Position numbers and translations under genes: made by a program | Source: Methylibium sp. NZG | GTDB lineage: Bacteria > Pseudomonadota > Gammaproteobacteria > Burkholderiales > Burkholderiaceae_C | Direction: 5' to 3' | Length of the DNA stretch: 64,000 nucleotides | Assembly: GCA_001263235.1 (NCBI GenBank) | Contig: LGRD01000024.1 | Location: forward strand, 186,001 to 250,000 | Part shown: one piece after another, positions 20,101-29,246 of the stretch | Layout of the letters: every line of letters begins with the position of its first letter | Numbering within the stretch: position 1 is the stretch's first letter | The notes under the pieces: generated by a model | Seen by the model: only the letters and a program-made list of their open reading frames with translations | What the model was told of the DNA's origin: nothing | Databases searched by the model: none

Positions 20101-20223
20101 CTGGTCATCCCGGTGGTGTTCACCTATGTGGACGACCTGGTGCAGTGGGTGGCGCGGCTGTTCAGGCGGCGCGGCGGGGCCTTGCCGGCGGCGGGGGTTC
20201 GGTCGGAGCAGGGCGCCAAGTAG
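17113..20223 (+). CDS. RND multidrug efflux permease (AcrB/MdtB type)
   Basis: Proton-driven inner-membrane transporter of 1036 residues with 12 transmembrane helices and two large periplasmic loops. The start MNVSAWSIRNPIPSVLLFILL is typical of the MdtB/AcrB-related branch. Proton-relay residues are visible: the Asp pair in GILVDDAIVEIEN (TM4, about 400) and the Lys in LLGIATKNSILLVEYA (TM10, about 916). Together with the two upstream genes it forms a complete efflux system; drug or metabolite substrates cannot be inferred. Confidence 0.95.
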   Translation: MNVSAWSIRNPIPSVLLFILLTLVGLMAFRDMRIQQFPDIDLPTITVTASLPGAAPAQMETEVARKIENSIATVQGLKNIYTKVQDGVATVTAEFRLEKPTQEAMDEVRDAVSQVRSDLPADLRDPVITKMDFAGMPVLTYTVSSTRMDDEALSWFVDNQVTKAMLAVRGVGAVGRVGGVQREVRAELDPSRLLALNATAADISRQLRQVQQDASGGRTDLGGAEQSVRTIATVQSAQALGALEISLSDGRRIRLDQVATVSDTVAERRSTALLNGKPVVGFEITRSRGASEVDVAKGVVAALDKVKAEHPDVTITEAFNFVDPVIENYEGSMVLMFEGALLAVIVVWFFLRDWRATFVSAVALPLSIIPTFAVMHLMGFTVNVVTLLSLSLVVGILVDDAIVEIENIMRHLAMGKPPLQAAMEAADEIGLAVIATTFTLIAVFLPTAFMAGVPGKFFVQFGWTAAIAVFFSLVVARMLTPMMAAYILKPPKKEHPDPNWMKWYMRWVAWCLKHRLWTLLATVVFAVGSCAPLFTGQIAGGFIPPDDLSQTQVYISLPPGSTFKQTLAVAEQTREIVQKNPHVKMVYTAVGGGKAGGDPFMVSGAAEARKATLTINLTPRGERSGISKQDIEKELRAALEQVPGARLNVGFGGSSEKFILVLAGENGEALNAHAAVVEKELRTIPGIGAVTSTSALQRPELVVRPDNARAADLGVTSAAIADTLRIATAGDYDQGLAKLNLSQRQIPIVVRLPDAAREDLALLERLAVPGARGPVPLGNVATLSIDSGPAQIDRYNRLRNVNFEIELNGQPLGTVQAQADALPSLAQLPTGISKAALGDAEAMGELFASFGLAMLTGVLCIYIVLVLLFHAWVQPVTILAALALSIPGAVLALYVTGTDLTMPSMIGMIMLLGIATKNSILLVEYAITARRDHGMNRWDALLDACHKRARPIVMTTIAMGAGMLPIAIGFGTDPSFRAPMAIVVIGGLITSTFLSLLVIPVVFTYVDDLVQWVARLFRRRGGALPAAGVRSEQGAK

Positions 20224-20245
20224 CGCGTACCGACGGGGCGACGGG

Positions 20246-20271
20246 CCCTCGCGGCGGGCGCGCCGCGAGGG
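20246..20271 (+). terminator. Hairpin after the RND operon
   Basis: Perfect 10-bp stem CCCTCGCGGC / GCCGCGAGGG with a 6-nt GC loop, 23 nt after the pump stop. It lacks a T-run, so termination may be Rho-dependent or the hairpin may protect the 3' end. Confidence 0.45.
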
Positions 20272-20359
20272 GCTCCGCGGGGGCTGGTCAGCCGACACTT
20301 CCTGGGCTATGTTTGGAGGGCTTTCACCACCCCATCCCAACCCCCCAAGGAGCGCCCTC

Positions 20360-21124
20360 ATGAGCCATCTGCCCGGCAAGTTCGTCTGGTTTGAACACGC
20401 CTCCAACAACGTCGCCAAGGCGCGAGCCTTCTACGAGCCGCTGTTCGGCTGGCACACCGAGATGGTGCCGGTGGGCGACCACCGCTACCCGATGATCCTG
20501 AATCGAAACCAGGGCATCGGCGGCTTCACCACCACCGAGCAGCCGGGCGAGCGCAACCGTTGGATGGCCTACCTGTCGGTGCCCGATGTGGACGCTGCAC
20601 ACGCGGCGGCGTTGTCGGCCGGCGCAAAGTCGCTGGTGGCGCCGATGGACTTCGGCACCGTCGGCCGTGGTGCCGAGGTGGCCGACCCGACCGGCGCGCG
20701 TTTCTGGCTCTGGAAGAGCGCCCAGGGTGATCGTGCTGACGACGCCGTGGCGCCTGCCGGCGACTGGTACTGGAACGAACTCTGGACGCCCGACGACACC
20801 CGCGCGCTCACCTTCTACGAGCGCGTCTTCGGCTACACGCACGACACCATGGACATGGGCCCGCAAGGCACCTACTACCTGCTGAAGAAGGGCGACGTGA
20901 TGCGCTGCGGCCTGATGCAGTCCGTCGACCCCAAGGCCGAGCCGCTGTGGCTGCCTTACGCGGCAGTGGACGACTGCGACGCCTCGGCCGCGAAGGCCAA
21001 ACAACTCGGCGCGCAACTGCTCAGCGGGCCCGACGAAGCGCCCGGCATCGGCCGCTTTGCCATCCTGGCCGACCCACTGGGCGCGGCGTTCGCGATGATG
21101 CAGCAGGCGCCGATGAGCGCCTGA
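20360..21124 (+). CDS. VOC (glyoxalase/bleomycin-resistance) family protein, two domains
   Basis: The 254-residue cytoplasmic protein is built of two tandem VOC domains. The first is residues 5-125 (GKFVWFEHASNNVAKARAFYEPLFGW ... VADPTGARFWLWKS). The second is residues 135-250 (GDWYWNELWTPDDTRALTFYERVFGY ... ILADPLGAAFAMMQ). This architecture is common among proteins annotated as hydroxylases or glyoxalases of antibiotic clusters, but the function of this one is unknown. The start ATG follows AAGGAGCG. It lies alone between the efflux operon and a convergent moxR. Confidence 0.85.
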   Translation: MSHLPGKFVWFEHASNNVAKARAFYEPLFGWHTEMVPVGDHRYPMILNRNQGIGGFTTTEQPGERNRWMAYLSVPDVDAAHAAALSAGAKSLVAPMDFGTVGRGAEVADPTGARFWLWKSAQGDRADDAVAPAGDWYWNELWTPDDTRALTFYERVFGYTHDTMDMGPQGTYYLLKKGDVMRCGLMQSVDPKAEPLWLPYAAVDDCDASAAKAKQLGAQLLSGPDEAPGIGRFAILADPLGAAFAMMQQAPMSA

Positions 21125-21135
21125 GTGCCCCCTCT

Positions 21136-21168
21136 CCCTCTCCCTCTGGGAGAGGGTTGGGGTGAGGG
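21136..21168. repeat. REP-like palindrome, intergenic copy
   Basis: Hairpin CCCTCTCCC-TCT-GGGAGAGGG followed by TTGGGGTGAGGG, 11 nt after the VOC stop and before the convergent moxR. It belongs to the same family as the pair inside alaS. In this position it may serve as a transcription-end structure. Confidence 0.75.
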
Positions 21169-21301
21169 CTGCGCGTTGCGGCAGTGCCTCAATCGCGGGC
21201 ATCAGCCGGCTCCTTTGCCGATCGCTGTGCTGGTCGATTCCCTTCCGCCGAGAAGGCCCCGGCGTGGCCCTCGCGGGGGCCCTTGCCCTTCGCTCCGCGC
21301 C

Positions 21302-22228
<927 letters not shown>

Positions 22229-22382
22229 GCGGGTGACGTTACCTGAAAAGCCCGCTCGCTCTGTGCCGCATCGGCCCCTCAGACCACCGCCAAATCGCGG
22301 CATAAACCGCAGCCGAGCCGCTCTGTCCACGATCCTGCCCGCCTGCTTGCGCCGCGCGCCCCGACTGTCCTCGCCACCGCCC

Positions 22383-23318
22383 ATGCCCACCGCCTTCTAC
22401 AGCCACCCCGACTGCCGCCGCCACCACATGGGCCGCGGCCACCCCGAGTGCCCCGAGCGGCTCGACGCGATCGACGACTTCCTGCTCGCCAGCGGCCTGG
22501 ACGTTGCGCTGGAGCGCCGCGAGGCGCCACTGCTCGACCTGCGCGTGGCCGGTTGCGCGCACGAGTCGAACTACGTGGCCGAACTGCGCGAGTTGATGGA
22601 GCAGGTGGCCTCAACCGGCGAGCCGCGTGCGCTCGACCCCGACACGTCGGCGCACCCCGGCACCTGGCCGGCCGTGCAACGCGCAGCCGGCGCCGCGGTG
22701 GCGGCGACCGACGCGGTGATCAAGGGCGAAGTGGAGAACGCCTTCTGCTCGGTGCGCCCGCCCGGCCACCACGCCACGCGCGCGCAGGCGATGGGCTTTT
22801 GCTTCTTGAACAACGTGGCGATCGCCGCACGCCACGCGCTCGACGTGCACGGCCTGCAGCGCGTGGCCGTGGTCGACTTCGACGTGCACCACGGCAACGG
22901 CACCGAAGACATCCTGGCCGGCGACGAGCGGGCGCTGATGGTGGGCATCTTCCAGCACCCGCTGTACCCCGGCAGCGGCGGCGTGCCGCTGGGCACCAAC
23001 ATGCTCAACTTGCCGATCCCGCCTTACACCCGCGGCGCCGAGGTGCGCTTGCTGATTGACCAGCACTGGATGCCGCGGCTGGAGGAGTTCAAGCCGCAGA
23101 TGATCTTCATCTCCGCCGGCTTCGACGCCCACCGCGACGATGAGCTCGGCCAGCTCGGCCTGGTGGAAGCCGACTACGAATGGATCACCCGCCGCATCAA
23201 GGCCGTGGCCGACCGGCACGCTGAAGGCCGCATCGTGTCGTGCCTGGAAGGCGGCTACGACCTGGGCGCGCTGGCGCGCAGCGTGGCGGCGCACCTGAGG
23301 GTGCTGGCGGGGGTGTGA
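22383..23318 (+). CDS. Histone deacetylase family (acetoin utilisation/acetylpolyamine amidohydrolase-like) protein
   Basis: Zinc-dependent deacetylase of the HDAC superfamily, 311 residues. Substrate-channel and catalytic motifs are SVRPPGHHAT (tandem His, about 125), VAVVDFDVHHGNGTEDI (metal-binding Asp-x-His, about 165) and FISAGFDAHRDD (second Asp, about 245), plus a catalytic Gly/Tyr-region block CLEGGYDLGAL. Bacterial members deacetylate small amines or unknown lysines. It is divergent from moxR, and the start MPTAFYSHPDCRRHHMG matches the family. The HD gene follows after 10 nt, suggesting an operon. Confidence 0.9.
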   Translation: MPTAFYSHPDCRRHHMGRGHPECPERLDAIDDFLLASGLDVALERREAPLLDLRVAGCAHESNYVAELRELMEQVASTGEPRALDPDTSAHPGTWPAVQRAAGAAVAATDAVIKGEVENAFCSVRPPGHHATRAQAMGFCFLNNVAIAARHALDVHGLQRVAVVDFDVHHGNGTEDILAGDERALMVGIFQHPLYPGSGGVPLGTNMLNLPIPPYTRGAEVRLLIDQHWMPRLEEFKPQMIFISAGFDAHRDDELGQLGLVEADYEWITRRIKAVADRHAEGRIVSCLEGGYDLGALARSVAAHLRVLAGV

Positions 23319-23328
23319 GGGGCGACGT

Positions 23329-24000
23329 GTGACCGACTTCAAGAATTCGTGGACACGCACCTGGGCCGGCCTGCACGCGCAAGGCAACGGCGACGCGCTG
23401 CTGTCCGAACTTCTGTCGCGCTACGCCGAGCCACACCGCAGCTACCACAAGCTGCAGCATCTGGGCGAATGCCTCGATGGCTTCGACACGGTGGCGCACT
23501 TTGCCGAACGCCCGGCAGAGGTCGAGGCGGCGCTGTGGTTCCACGACGCGATCTACGAGCTCGCCTCGCACCGCAACGAGGAAGACAGCGCGATGTGGGC
23601 GCAGCAGGCGTTGACGTCTGCCGGCGTGGCTGCTGAAGCGGTGGCCAGGGTGGCGAGCCTGGTGCTCGCCACGAAGCACACGGCGTTGCCGGAGCGCCCC
23701 GACGAACGGCTGCTCGTCGACATCGACCTCTCGATCCTCGGTGCGCACCCGGCGCGCTTTGCCGAGTACGAGGCGCAGATTCGCATCGAGTACGCCTTCG
23801 TGCCGGAGGCGGTCTTCCGCTCCAAGCGGCGGGCCATCCTGCAAGCTTTTCTGGACCGGCCGCACATCTTCAGCACACTGCACTTTCGCGCTGCGCTCGA
23901 GCCTACGGCCCGAGTCAACCTGGCTCGTGCAGTGGCACAAAACAGTGGCACAAAATGCAGCCTGACCGCCGACCGAACCCTGCCGAGGCCAGCACCATGA
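23329..24000 (+). CDS. Predicted HD-superfamily metal-dependent phosphohydrolase
   Basis: The 223-residue protein starts with GTG (MTDFKNSWTRTWAGL). Metal-ligand motifs are YHKLQHLGE (His), LWFHDAIYE (HD), NEEDSA and the distal LLVDIDLSILGA (Asp), the pattern of the small HD family annotated as predicted metal-dependent phosphohydrolases. The last 25 residues (from VAQNSGTKC) extend beyond the usual end and overlap the next gene by ATGA. The substrate is not known. It lies between the HDAC-like and NTF2-like genes in the same direction. Confidence 0.78.
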   Translation: MTDFKNSWTRTWAGLHAQGNGDALLSELLSRYAEPHRSYHKLQHLGECLDGFDTVAHFAERPAEVEAALWFHDAIYELASHRNEEDSAMWAQQALTSAGVAAEAVARVASLVLATKHTALPERPDERLLVDIDLSILGAHPARFAEYEAQIRIEYAFVPEAVFRSKRRAILQAFLDRPHIFSTLHFRAALEPTARVNLARAVAQNSGTKCSLTADRTLPRPAP

Positions 24001-24446
24001 CCCACGACACGACTGCAGACCTGCACGTTCTGAGCGCCTTGAACAAGCGCTTCATCCACAACTTCGTCACCAACGACGTGGCCTCGCACGACGCCATCCT
24101 GCACGCTGACTTCAGGGCGCTGTACACCGGCGGCCAGCACATCGACCGCAAGGCGTACCTGCAAGAGTGGGCACACGGCTTCGACCCGGCCGTCATCACC
24201 TACTGGGACATGCGCGACCAGCGCATCAACGTCGTCGGCGACACAGCCCTGGTGGGTGCCACCAACCGGTGGGTGCGCGTGCGAGACGGTGTGGAGGTGA
24301 TCGGCATGACCTGCTACACCGACACCTATGTTCGCTCTGGTGCGAACTGGCTGTGCGTGCTGGCCCAACTCACGCCTGTCGCGGCAGAGAATTTCCCTTC
24401 CGACGACACGATCGTGGTGAAGTACCTGCGTGGGGTGCGGCAGTAG
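23997..24446 (+). CDS. NTF2-like (SnoaL/DUF4440 type) small protein
   Basis: The 149-residue alpha+beta-cone protein contains LHVLSALNKRFIHNFVTNDVASHDAILHADFRALYTGG, YLQEWAHGF and VVGDTALVGATNRWV, matching DUF4440/SnoaL-like folds. Such proteins are cytoplasmic, often dimeric, and bind or isomerise small molecules; this one has no assigned substrate. The ATG overlaps the HD gene stop (ATGA). An upstream in-frame ATG at 23955 would add 14 residues with no similarity. Confidence 0.7.
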   Translation: MTHDTTADLHVLSALNKRFIHNFVTNDVASHDAILHADFRALYTGGQHIDRKAYLQEWAHGFDPAVITYWDMRDQRINVVGDTALVGATNRWVRVRDGVEVIGMTCYTDTYVRSGANWLCVLAQLTPVAAENFPSDDTIVVKYLRGVRQ

Positions 24447-24524
24447 CGCCGCCGACGCTCGCGGCGTGAGGGGTGATGTGCGGGTGCCGCGCCGCCCGCC
24501 ACCGGCACACGCCACAATCCGCCG

Positions 24525-25022
24525 ATGCACGCACCGTCGATCCAGAAACAGGCCCTCGGGCTGCTCGGTTGGCTCGCCGCCACCTTCCTCACCGGCGCCA
24601 TCGGCGCCTTCGCCTCGGCCAGCGCCGCCACGTTCTACACGCAGCTCGTGCGCCCGGCCTGGGCGCCTCCGCCATGGCTGTTCGGGCCGGTCTGGTCGGT
24701 GCTGTACGTCATGATGGGTGTGGCGGCGTGGCTGGTCTGGCGCGAGCACGGCTTTCGAGGCGCGGCCACGGCGCTCAAGCTGTTCGTCGTCCAGTTGTTC
24801 GCTAACGCGCTGTGGACGTGGCTCTTCTTCGTATGGAACCTGGGCGCACTGTCGTTGGCCGAGATCGTGCTGCTGTGGTTCCTGATCGCTGCCACGATCG
24901 TTGCGTTCTGGCGGCTGAATCGGCTGGCATCGGTCTTGTTGGTGCCGTATCTGGCGTGGGTCAGCTTCGCCACCGCCCTGACGTGGTCGTTGTGGAGGCT
25001 CAACCCAGCGACGTTGGGGTGA
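24525..25022 (+). CDS. tspO: TspO/MBR family membrane protein
   Basis: Five-helix membrane protein of 165 residues related to TspO, the tryptophan-rich sensory protein that binds porphyrins. Family motifs are TFYTQLVRPAWAPPPWLFGPVWSVLYVMMGVAAW near residue 40 and the Trp-rich helix FANALWTWLFFVWNLG near residue 90. The last helix ends LAWVSFATALTWSLWRLNP. The start MHAPSIQKQALG is followed by the first helix. A CACAAT hexamer lies 6 nt before the ATG and no Shine-Dalgarno is seen. Confidence 0.92.
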   Translation: MHAPSIQKQALGLLGWLAATFLTGAIGAFASASAATFYTQLVRPAWAPPPWLFGPVWSVLYVMMGVAAWLVWREHGFRGAATALKLFVVQLFANALWTWLFFVWNLGALSLAEIVLLWFLIAATIVAFWRLNRLASVLLVPYLAWVSFATALTWSLWRLNPATLG

Positions 25023-25070
25023 TGAGCCGGACCTCACGGCAGGACTGACCCGCGTAAGCCTGGCCCAACG

Positions 25071-25096
25071 AAAAAGGGAGACCGAAGTCTCCCTTT
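25071..25096 (-). terminator. Intrinsic terminator of tRNA-Thr
   Basis: Read leftward: 10-bp stem AAAGGGAGAC / GTCTCCCTTT closed by a TTCG tetraloop, with the T-run continuing for two more bases (25071-25075 are all A on the + strand). It begins 6 nt after the tRNA CCA. Because the stem is flanked by A on one side and T on the other it may also stop rightward transcription from tspO. Confidence 0.88.
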
Positions 25097-25102
25097 CCTG
25101 TC

Positions 25103-25178
25103 TGGTGCCGGTAAGAGGAATCGAACCCCTGACCTTTTCATTACGAATGAACTGCTCTACCAACTGAGCTACACCGGC
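25103..25178 (-). tRNA. tRNA-Thr (anticodon CGU)
   Basis: The 76-nt gene has acceptor GCCGGTG paired with its 3' complement, a D arm GCTCAGTTGGTAGAGC, anticodon loop TTCGTAA (anticodon CGU), T arm GGGGTTCGATTCCTC and an encoded CCA. A TAGAAT hexamer at 25194-25189 lies 10 nt upstream, in the same TAGAATCCAA context as tRNA-Gly. It decodes ACG codons. Confidence 0.95.
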
Positions 25179-25232
25179 GAAGCCTTGGATTCTAGCCCAG
25201 CCGCATCACGCTGCCGGGCGTGACGCAGCGAG

Positions 25233-26492
25233 CTATTTCAAGCTGAACGCCGGCAGCTTCTTCGCCACCGCCACGTTCTTCAACGTCACGTACACCGGCA
25301 GCCCGTCCTTGAACTTCGGCGGGTCCTCGCCCTGGATCAACGGGCGCAGGTAGCGCTTGCATTTGTCGGTGATGCCGAATCCGTCTTTCGTGATGAAGTC
25401 GCGCGGCATGAACTTTTCGACGTTGGCGACCTTGGCCAGTGGCGCCATGCCGATGCGGTATTTGTAGGGCGTGTCGCTGATGCGGTCGACCGTCGGCATC
25501 ACCGCGTTGTGGCCCTTCAGCGCCAGCTCGACGGCCTTCTGGCCCAGTTCGTAGGCCTGCTTCACATCGGTCTTCGACGCGATGTGGCGTGCAGCGCGCT
25601 GCAGGTAGTCGGCCACGGCCCAGTGGAACTTGTGGCCGAGGGCGTGCTTGATCATGTTGGCGACCACCGGCGCGGCGCCGCCGAGCTGTGCGTGGCCGAA
25701 GGCGTCGCGCGAGCCTTGTTCGGCGAGGAAACTGCCGTCGGCGTTGTGGCAGCCTTCCGAGACGACGACGGTGCAGTAGCCGTGCGTCTTCACATGCTTG
25801 TCGACGAGGGTCAAAAACTTCTTCTGGTCGAACGGGATTTCCGGGAAGAGGATCACAACCGGAATGCCGTGGTCTTCGACCAAGCCGCCGGCCGCGGCAA
25901 TCCAGCCGGCGTGGCGGCCCATCACTTCCACGACGAAGACCTTGGTCGAGGTCGAGCACATCGAGCGCACATCGAACGACGCTTCGAGCGTTGAGACAGC
26001 CACGTACTTGGCCACCGAGCCGAAGCCGGGGCAGCAGTCGGTGATCGGCAGGTCGTTGTCGATCGTCTTGGGCACGTGGATCGCCTGCAGCGGGTAGCCC
26101 AGGCTTTCAGACAACTGGCTGACCTTGAAGCAGGTGTCGGCCGAATCGCCGCCGCCGTTGTAGAAGAAGTAGCCGATGTTGTGCGCCTTGAACACTTCGA
26201 TCAAGCGTTCGTATTCGCGCCGGTTGGCGTCGAGCGACTTGAGCTTGAAGCGGCACGAGCCGAACGCGCCCGAGGGCGTGTAGCGCAACGCTTCGATGGC
26301 CGAGGCCGACTCCTTGGTCGTGTCGATCAGGTCTTCAGTCAGCGCGCCGAGGATGCCGTTGCGGCCGGCGAACACCTTGCCGATGCGGTCCTTGTGCAGC
26401 CGCGCGGTCTGGATCACCCCGGCGGCGGAGGCGTTGATGACGGCTGTGACGCCGCCGGACTGTGCGTAGAAGGCGTTGGTCTTTTTGGCCAT
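25233..26492 (-). CDS. pfp: Pyrophosphate-dependent 6-phosphofructokinase
   Basis: Reversible phosphorylation of fructose 6-phosphate by pyrophosphate; cytoplasmic glycolysis/gluconeogenesis. The 419-residue protein has the N-terminal AQSGGVTAVINASAAGV loop, the phosphoryl-donor loop FFYNGGGDSADT, the catalytic block VPKTIDNDL with the Lys that marks PPi rather than ATP specificity (ATP enzymes have Gly), and the Fru-6-P site EVMGRHAGWIAAAGG. It starts 42 nt after pepN on the same strand and probably ends the alpha/beta hydrolase-prfB-HAD-pepN-pfp transcript. The ribosome-binding site is CAGGAGAG. Confidence 0.93.
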   Translation of the reverse strand: MAKKTNAFYAQSGGVTAVINASAAGVIQTARLHKDRIGKVFAGRNGILGALTEDLIDTTKESASAIEALRYTPSGAFGSCRFKLKSLDANRREYERLIEVFKAHNIGYFFYNGGGDSADTCFKVSQLSESLGYPLQAIHVPKTIDNDLPITDCCPGFGSVAKYVAVSTLEASFDVRSMCSTSTKVFVVEVMGRHAGWIAAAGGLVEDHGIPVVILFPEIPFDQKKFLTLVDKHVKTHGYCTVVVSEGCHNADGSFLAEQGSRDAFGHAQLGGAAPVVANMIKHALGHKFHWAVADYLQRAARHIASKTDVKQAYELGQKAVELALKGHNAVMPTVDRISDTPYKYRIGMAPLAKVANVEKFMPRDFITKDGFGITDKCKRYLRPLIQGEDPPKFKDGLPVYVTLKNVAVAKKLPAFSLK

Positions 26493-26534
26493 GCGGCTCT
26501 CTCCTGGGGTTGTTCTGTGCCGGCTCGCGTCGCG

Positions 26535-29246
26535 TCAGGTCGCAGCAGCCAGCGCGTGCGTGACGATCTCGCGAACGTCGCCCGACAGCTCAGGCCGTGC
26601 CGCCACGCGGGCGATGGCCTCGTGCGCGGCGCTTCGGTACGGTTCGGCCAGCCGGCTCCAGCGGTCCATCGTGCGCGCCAGCCGGGCGGCAAGCTGCGGG
26701 TTGATCGAGTCCAGCTCCAGCACATGCTCGGCCCACAGCACGTAGCCGGCTGCATCAAGCCGGTGGAAGGCCGCCGGGTTCTGCCGGCACAGCGAGGTGA
26801 GCACACTGCGCGCGCGGTTCGGGTTGGTGAGCGTGAAGTCGGGGTGCGCCAGCAACTGCTTGACGCGAGCAAAGACGCGGCCGTCTCTCTCAGACGTGCC
26901 GGCCTGCAGCGCAAACCACTTGTCGAGCACCAGCGCCTCGCCCTTGAACTGTTCGTGAAAACGCTGCAGGGCTGGCGCCGCGAGGTCGCAATGCGCGTCG
27001 AGGAGGGCGGTCAACGCGCCCTGCCGGTCGGTCATGTGGGTTGCGTCCTTGAAGCGCTGGTAAGCGCGGCCGGGCCACACGGCGTCGCCGGTCGCCACAG
27101 CGTCGAGGCACAACATCGCCAGGCTCAGGTTGGCCAACGCGCGCCGGCCCGCCGACACCGGGTCGGGCGTGTAGCCGCCGCTGACCTGGTGCGCTTCGAA
27201 GGCCCAGGCCCAGTCGTCGCGCAGTGCCCGCGCCATCTGCAGCTTCAGCGCCTCGCGCGCGGCGTGCACCCGCTGCGGGTCGACGCTGTCGAGTTGCTCG
27301 GCGACGTAGGTTTCGCTCGGCAGCGTCAGCACCAGTTCCTTGAAGGACGGGTCGAGCGCGGGGTCGCGCAGCACGCTGCGCATGGCGGCGATGAACGCGT
27401 CGGTCTGCGATGCATCGGCCGTGCTGCTCACGGCAGCCAGCAACTGCCGCAGCGCCAGCCGCTGGCCCGCCTCCCACCGATTGAACGGATCGGTGTCGAA
27501 CTTCAGCAGCGTCAACAGGTCGGCGTCGGTGAGCGAGTCGACCAGCACCACCGGCGCCGAAAAGCCGCGCAGCAGCGACGGCACGGGTTCGACATCGAGG
27601 TTGACGAAGGTGAAGAACGATCGCGCTTCGTGCAGCACCAGCACGCGTTCGGTGGCGCTGCTCGGCGGCTCGTCTTCGAGTTGCAGCGCGAGCGCACGGC
27701 CGTCACGGCCGATCAAGCCCAGCGTGACCGGCAGCACGTGGGGCAGCTTCTCAGCCTCGCCCGGCGCGGCTGCGTTGTGCTGCTCCAGCCCGAGCGTGTA
27801 GGTGCGCGAGGGCGCGTCGTAGCGGCCGCGCGCGGTCACGCGCGGCGTGCCGGCCTGCGCGTACCAGCGCTTGAACGGTTCGATGTGTTTGGCCAGCGCG
27901 CTGCCGGGGTTGGCGTCGGCCATGGCCTGCGCGAAGTCATCGCAGGTGACGGCCTGACCGTCGTGGCGCTCGAAGTACAGGCTCATGCCGGCTGCGAAGC
28001 CGGTGCGGCCGACCAGCGTCTGCATCATGCGCACGACCTCGGCGCCTTTTTCGTAGACCGTGGCGGTGTAGAAGTTGTTGATCTCGGAGTAGCTGTCGGG
28101 CCGCACCGCGTGCGCCATCGGGCCGGCGTCTTCAGGGAACTGCATCTGGCGCAGGTTGCGCACGTCCTTGATGCGCATCACCGCGCGCGCCGTGGCTGCG
28201 GGCGAGAACGCGCCGGCCGACGGATCGACCGCGCCGGCCATGTCCTGGCTGAACTCCTGGTCGCGGAAGACCGTCAGGCCCTCCTTCAGGCTGAGCTGAA
28301 ACCAGTCGCGGCAGGTGATGCGGTTGCCGGTCCAGTTGTGGAAGTACTCGTGCCCGACGACCGATTCGATGCCGGCGAAGTCTTCGTCCGTCGCCGTGGC
28401 GGGCGTGGCCAACACGTACTCGGTGTTGAAGATGTTCAGGCCCTTGTTCTCCATCGCGCCCATGTTGAAGTCGCCCACCGCAACGATCATGAAGCGCTCC
28501 AGGTCGAGCGGCAGCTTGAAGCGCGCCTCGTCCCACACGATGGAGGCGACGAGCGAGTTCATCGCGTGTTCGGTCTTGTCCAAGTCGCCGCGGCGCACCC
28601 ACACCTGCAGCAGGTGCTGCTTGCCGGCGCGCGTGCGGATGTGCTGCTCGCGCGCCACCAGGTTGGCCGCGACCAAGGCGAACAAGTAGCTCGGCTTGGG
28701 GAAGGGGTCGTGCCACTTGGCGAAGTGGCGGCCGTTGTCGAGATCGCCCTGCTCCAGCAGGTTGCCGTTGGACAGCAGCACCGGGTAGGCGGCCTTCGCG
28801 GCACGCAGCGTGACGGTGTAAACCGCCATCACATCCGGCCGGTCCAGGAAGTAGGTGATGCGCCGAAAGCCCTCGGCCTCGCACTGCGTGAAGAAGCCAC
28901 CGCCCGAGGTGTAGAGGCCGCTCAACTGCGTGTTCTTGTCGGGCGCGCAGGTGTTGCGCACTTCGAGCGTGAAGGCGCCGTCGGGCACGCTGTCGATCAC
29001 GAGCATGCCGTCTTCATGGCGGAACGACACCGACTGGCCGTTCACCTGCACGCGCGTGAGGTTCAGGTCTTCGCCGTGCAGGCGCAGCGGTTGTGCAGGC
29101 AGGTCGATGTTCCGCTCGATCTGCATGCGGTTGATGACCATCGTCTTGGCCGGGTCGAGGTCGAAGCTGAGGTCGACCGACTTGATCCAGAACGCTGGCG
29201 CGAGGTAGTCCTGGCGGCGGATCAACGGGGAGGTGCCTTCACGCAT
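26535..29246 (-). CDS. pepN: Aminopeptidase N (M1 zinc peptidase)
   Basis: Cytoplasmic metallo-aminopeptidase of 903 residues, close in architecture to E. coli PepN. The substrate-anchoring motif GAMENKGLNIFN is near residue 262. The zinc motif HEYFHNWTGNRITCRDWFQLSLKEG (HEXXH at about 298-302, third ligand Glu 19 residues later) follows, and the C-terminal DUF3458/ARM-like region is complete. Its start overlaps the end of the HAD gene by 8 nt, indicating translational coupling. Confidence 0.95.
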   Translation of the reverse strand: MREGTSPLIRRQDYLAPAFWIKSVDLSFDLDPAKTMVINRMQIERNIDLPAQPLRLHGEDLNLTRVQVNGQSVSFRHEDGMLVIDSVPDGAFTLEVRNTCAPDKNTQLSGLYTSGGGFFTQCEAEGFRRITYFLDRPDVMAVYTVTLRAAKAAYPVLLSNGNLLEQGDLDNGRHFAKWHDPFPKPSYLFALVAANLVAREQHIRTRAGKQHLLQVWVRRGDLDKTEHAMNSLVASIVWDEARFKLPLDLERFMIVAVGDFNMGAMENKGLNIFNTEYVLATPATATDEDFAGIESVVGHEYFHNWTGNRITCRDWFQLSLKEGLTVFRDQEFSQDMAGAVDPSAGAFSPAATARAVMRIKDVRNLRQMQFPEDAGPMAHAVRPDSYSEINNFYTATVYEKGAEVVRMMQTLVGRTGFAAGMSLYFERHDGQAVTCDDFAQAMADANPGSALAKHIEPFKRWYAQAGTPRVTARGRYDAPSRTYTLGLEQHNAAAPGEAEKLPHVLPVTLGLIGRDGRALALQLEDEPPSSATERVLVLHEARSFFTFVNLDVEPVPSLLRGFSAPVVLVDSLTDADLLTLLKFDTDPFNRWEAGQRLALRQLLAAVSSTADASQTDAFIAAMRSVLRDPALDPSFKELVLTLPSETYVAEQLDSVDPQRVHAAREALKLQMARALRDDWAWAFEAHQVSGGYTPDPVSAGRRALANLSLAMLCLDAVATGDAVWPGRAYQRFKDATHMTDRQGALTALLDAHCDLAAPALQRFHEQFKGEALVLDKWFALQAGTSERDGRVFARVKQLLAHPDFTLTNPNRARSVLTSLCRQNPAAFHRLDAAGYVLWAEHVLELDSINPQLAARLARTMDRWSRLAEPYRSAAHEAIARVAARPELSGDVREIVTHALAAAT

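Noticed and set aside
17683-20418. A 911-codon open frame on the - strand
   Set aside because: Antisense shadow of the RND permease; composition is Arg/His/Gln-rich and no motif is present.
13591-21124. Mobile genomic island carrying the efflux operon
   Set aside because: No integrase, tRNA junction or direct repeats at its ends, and no obvious change in base composition. I keep it only as an operon interruption.
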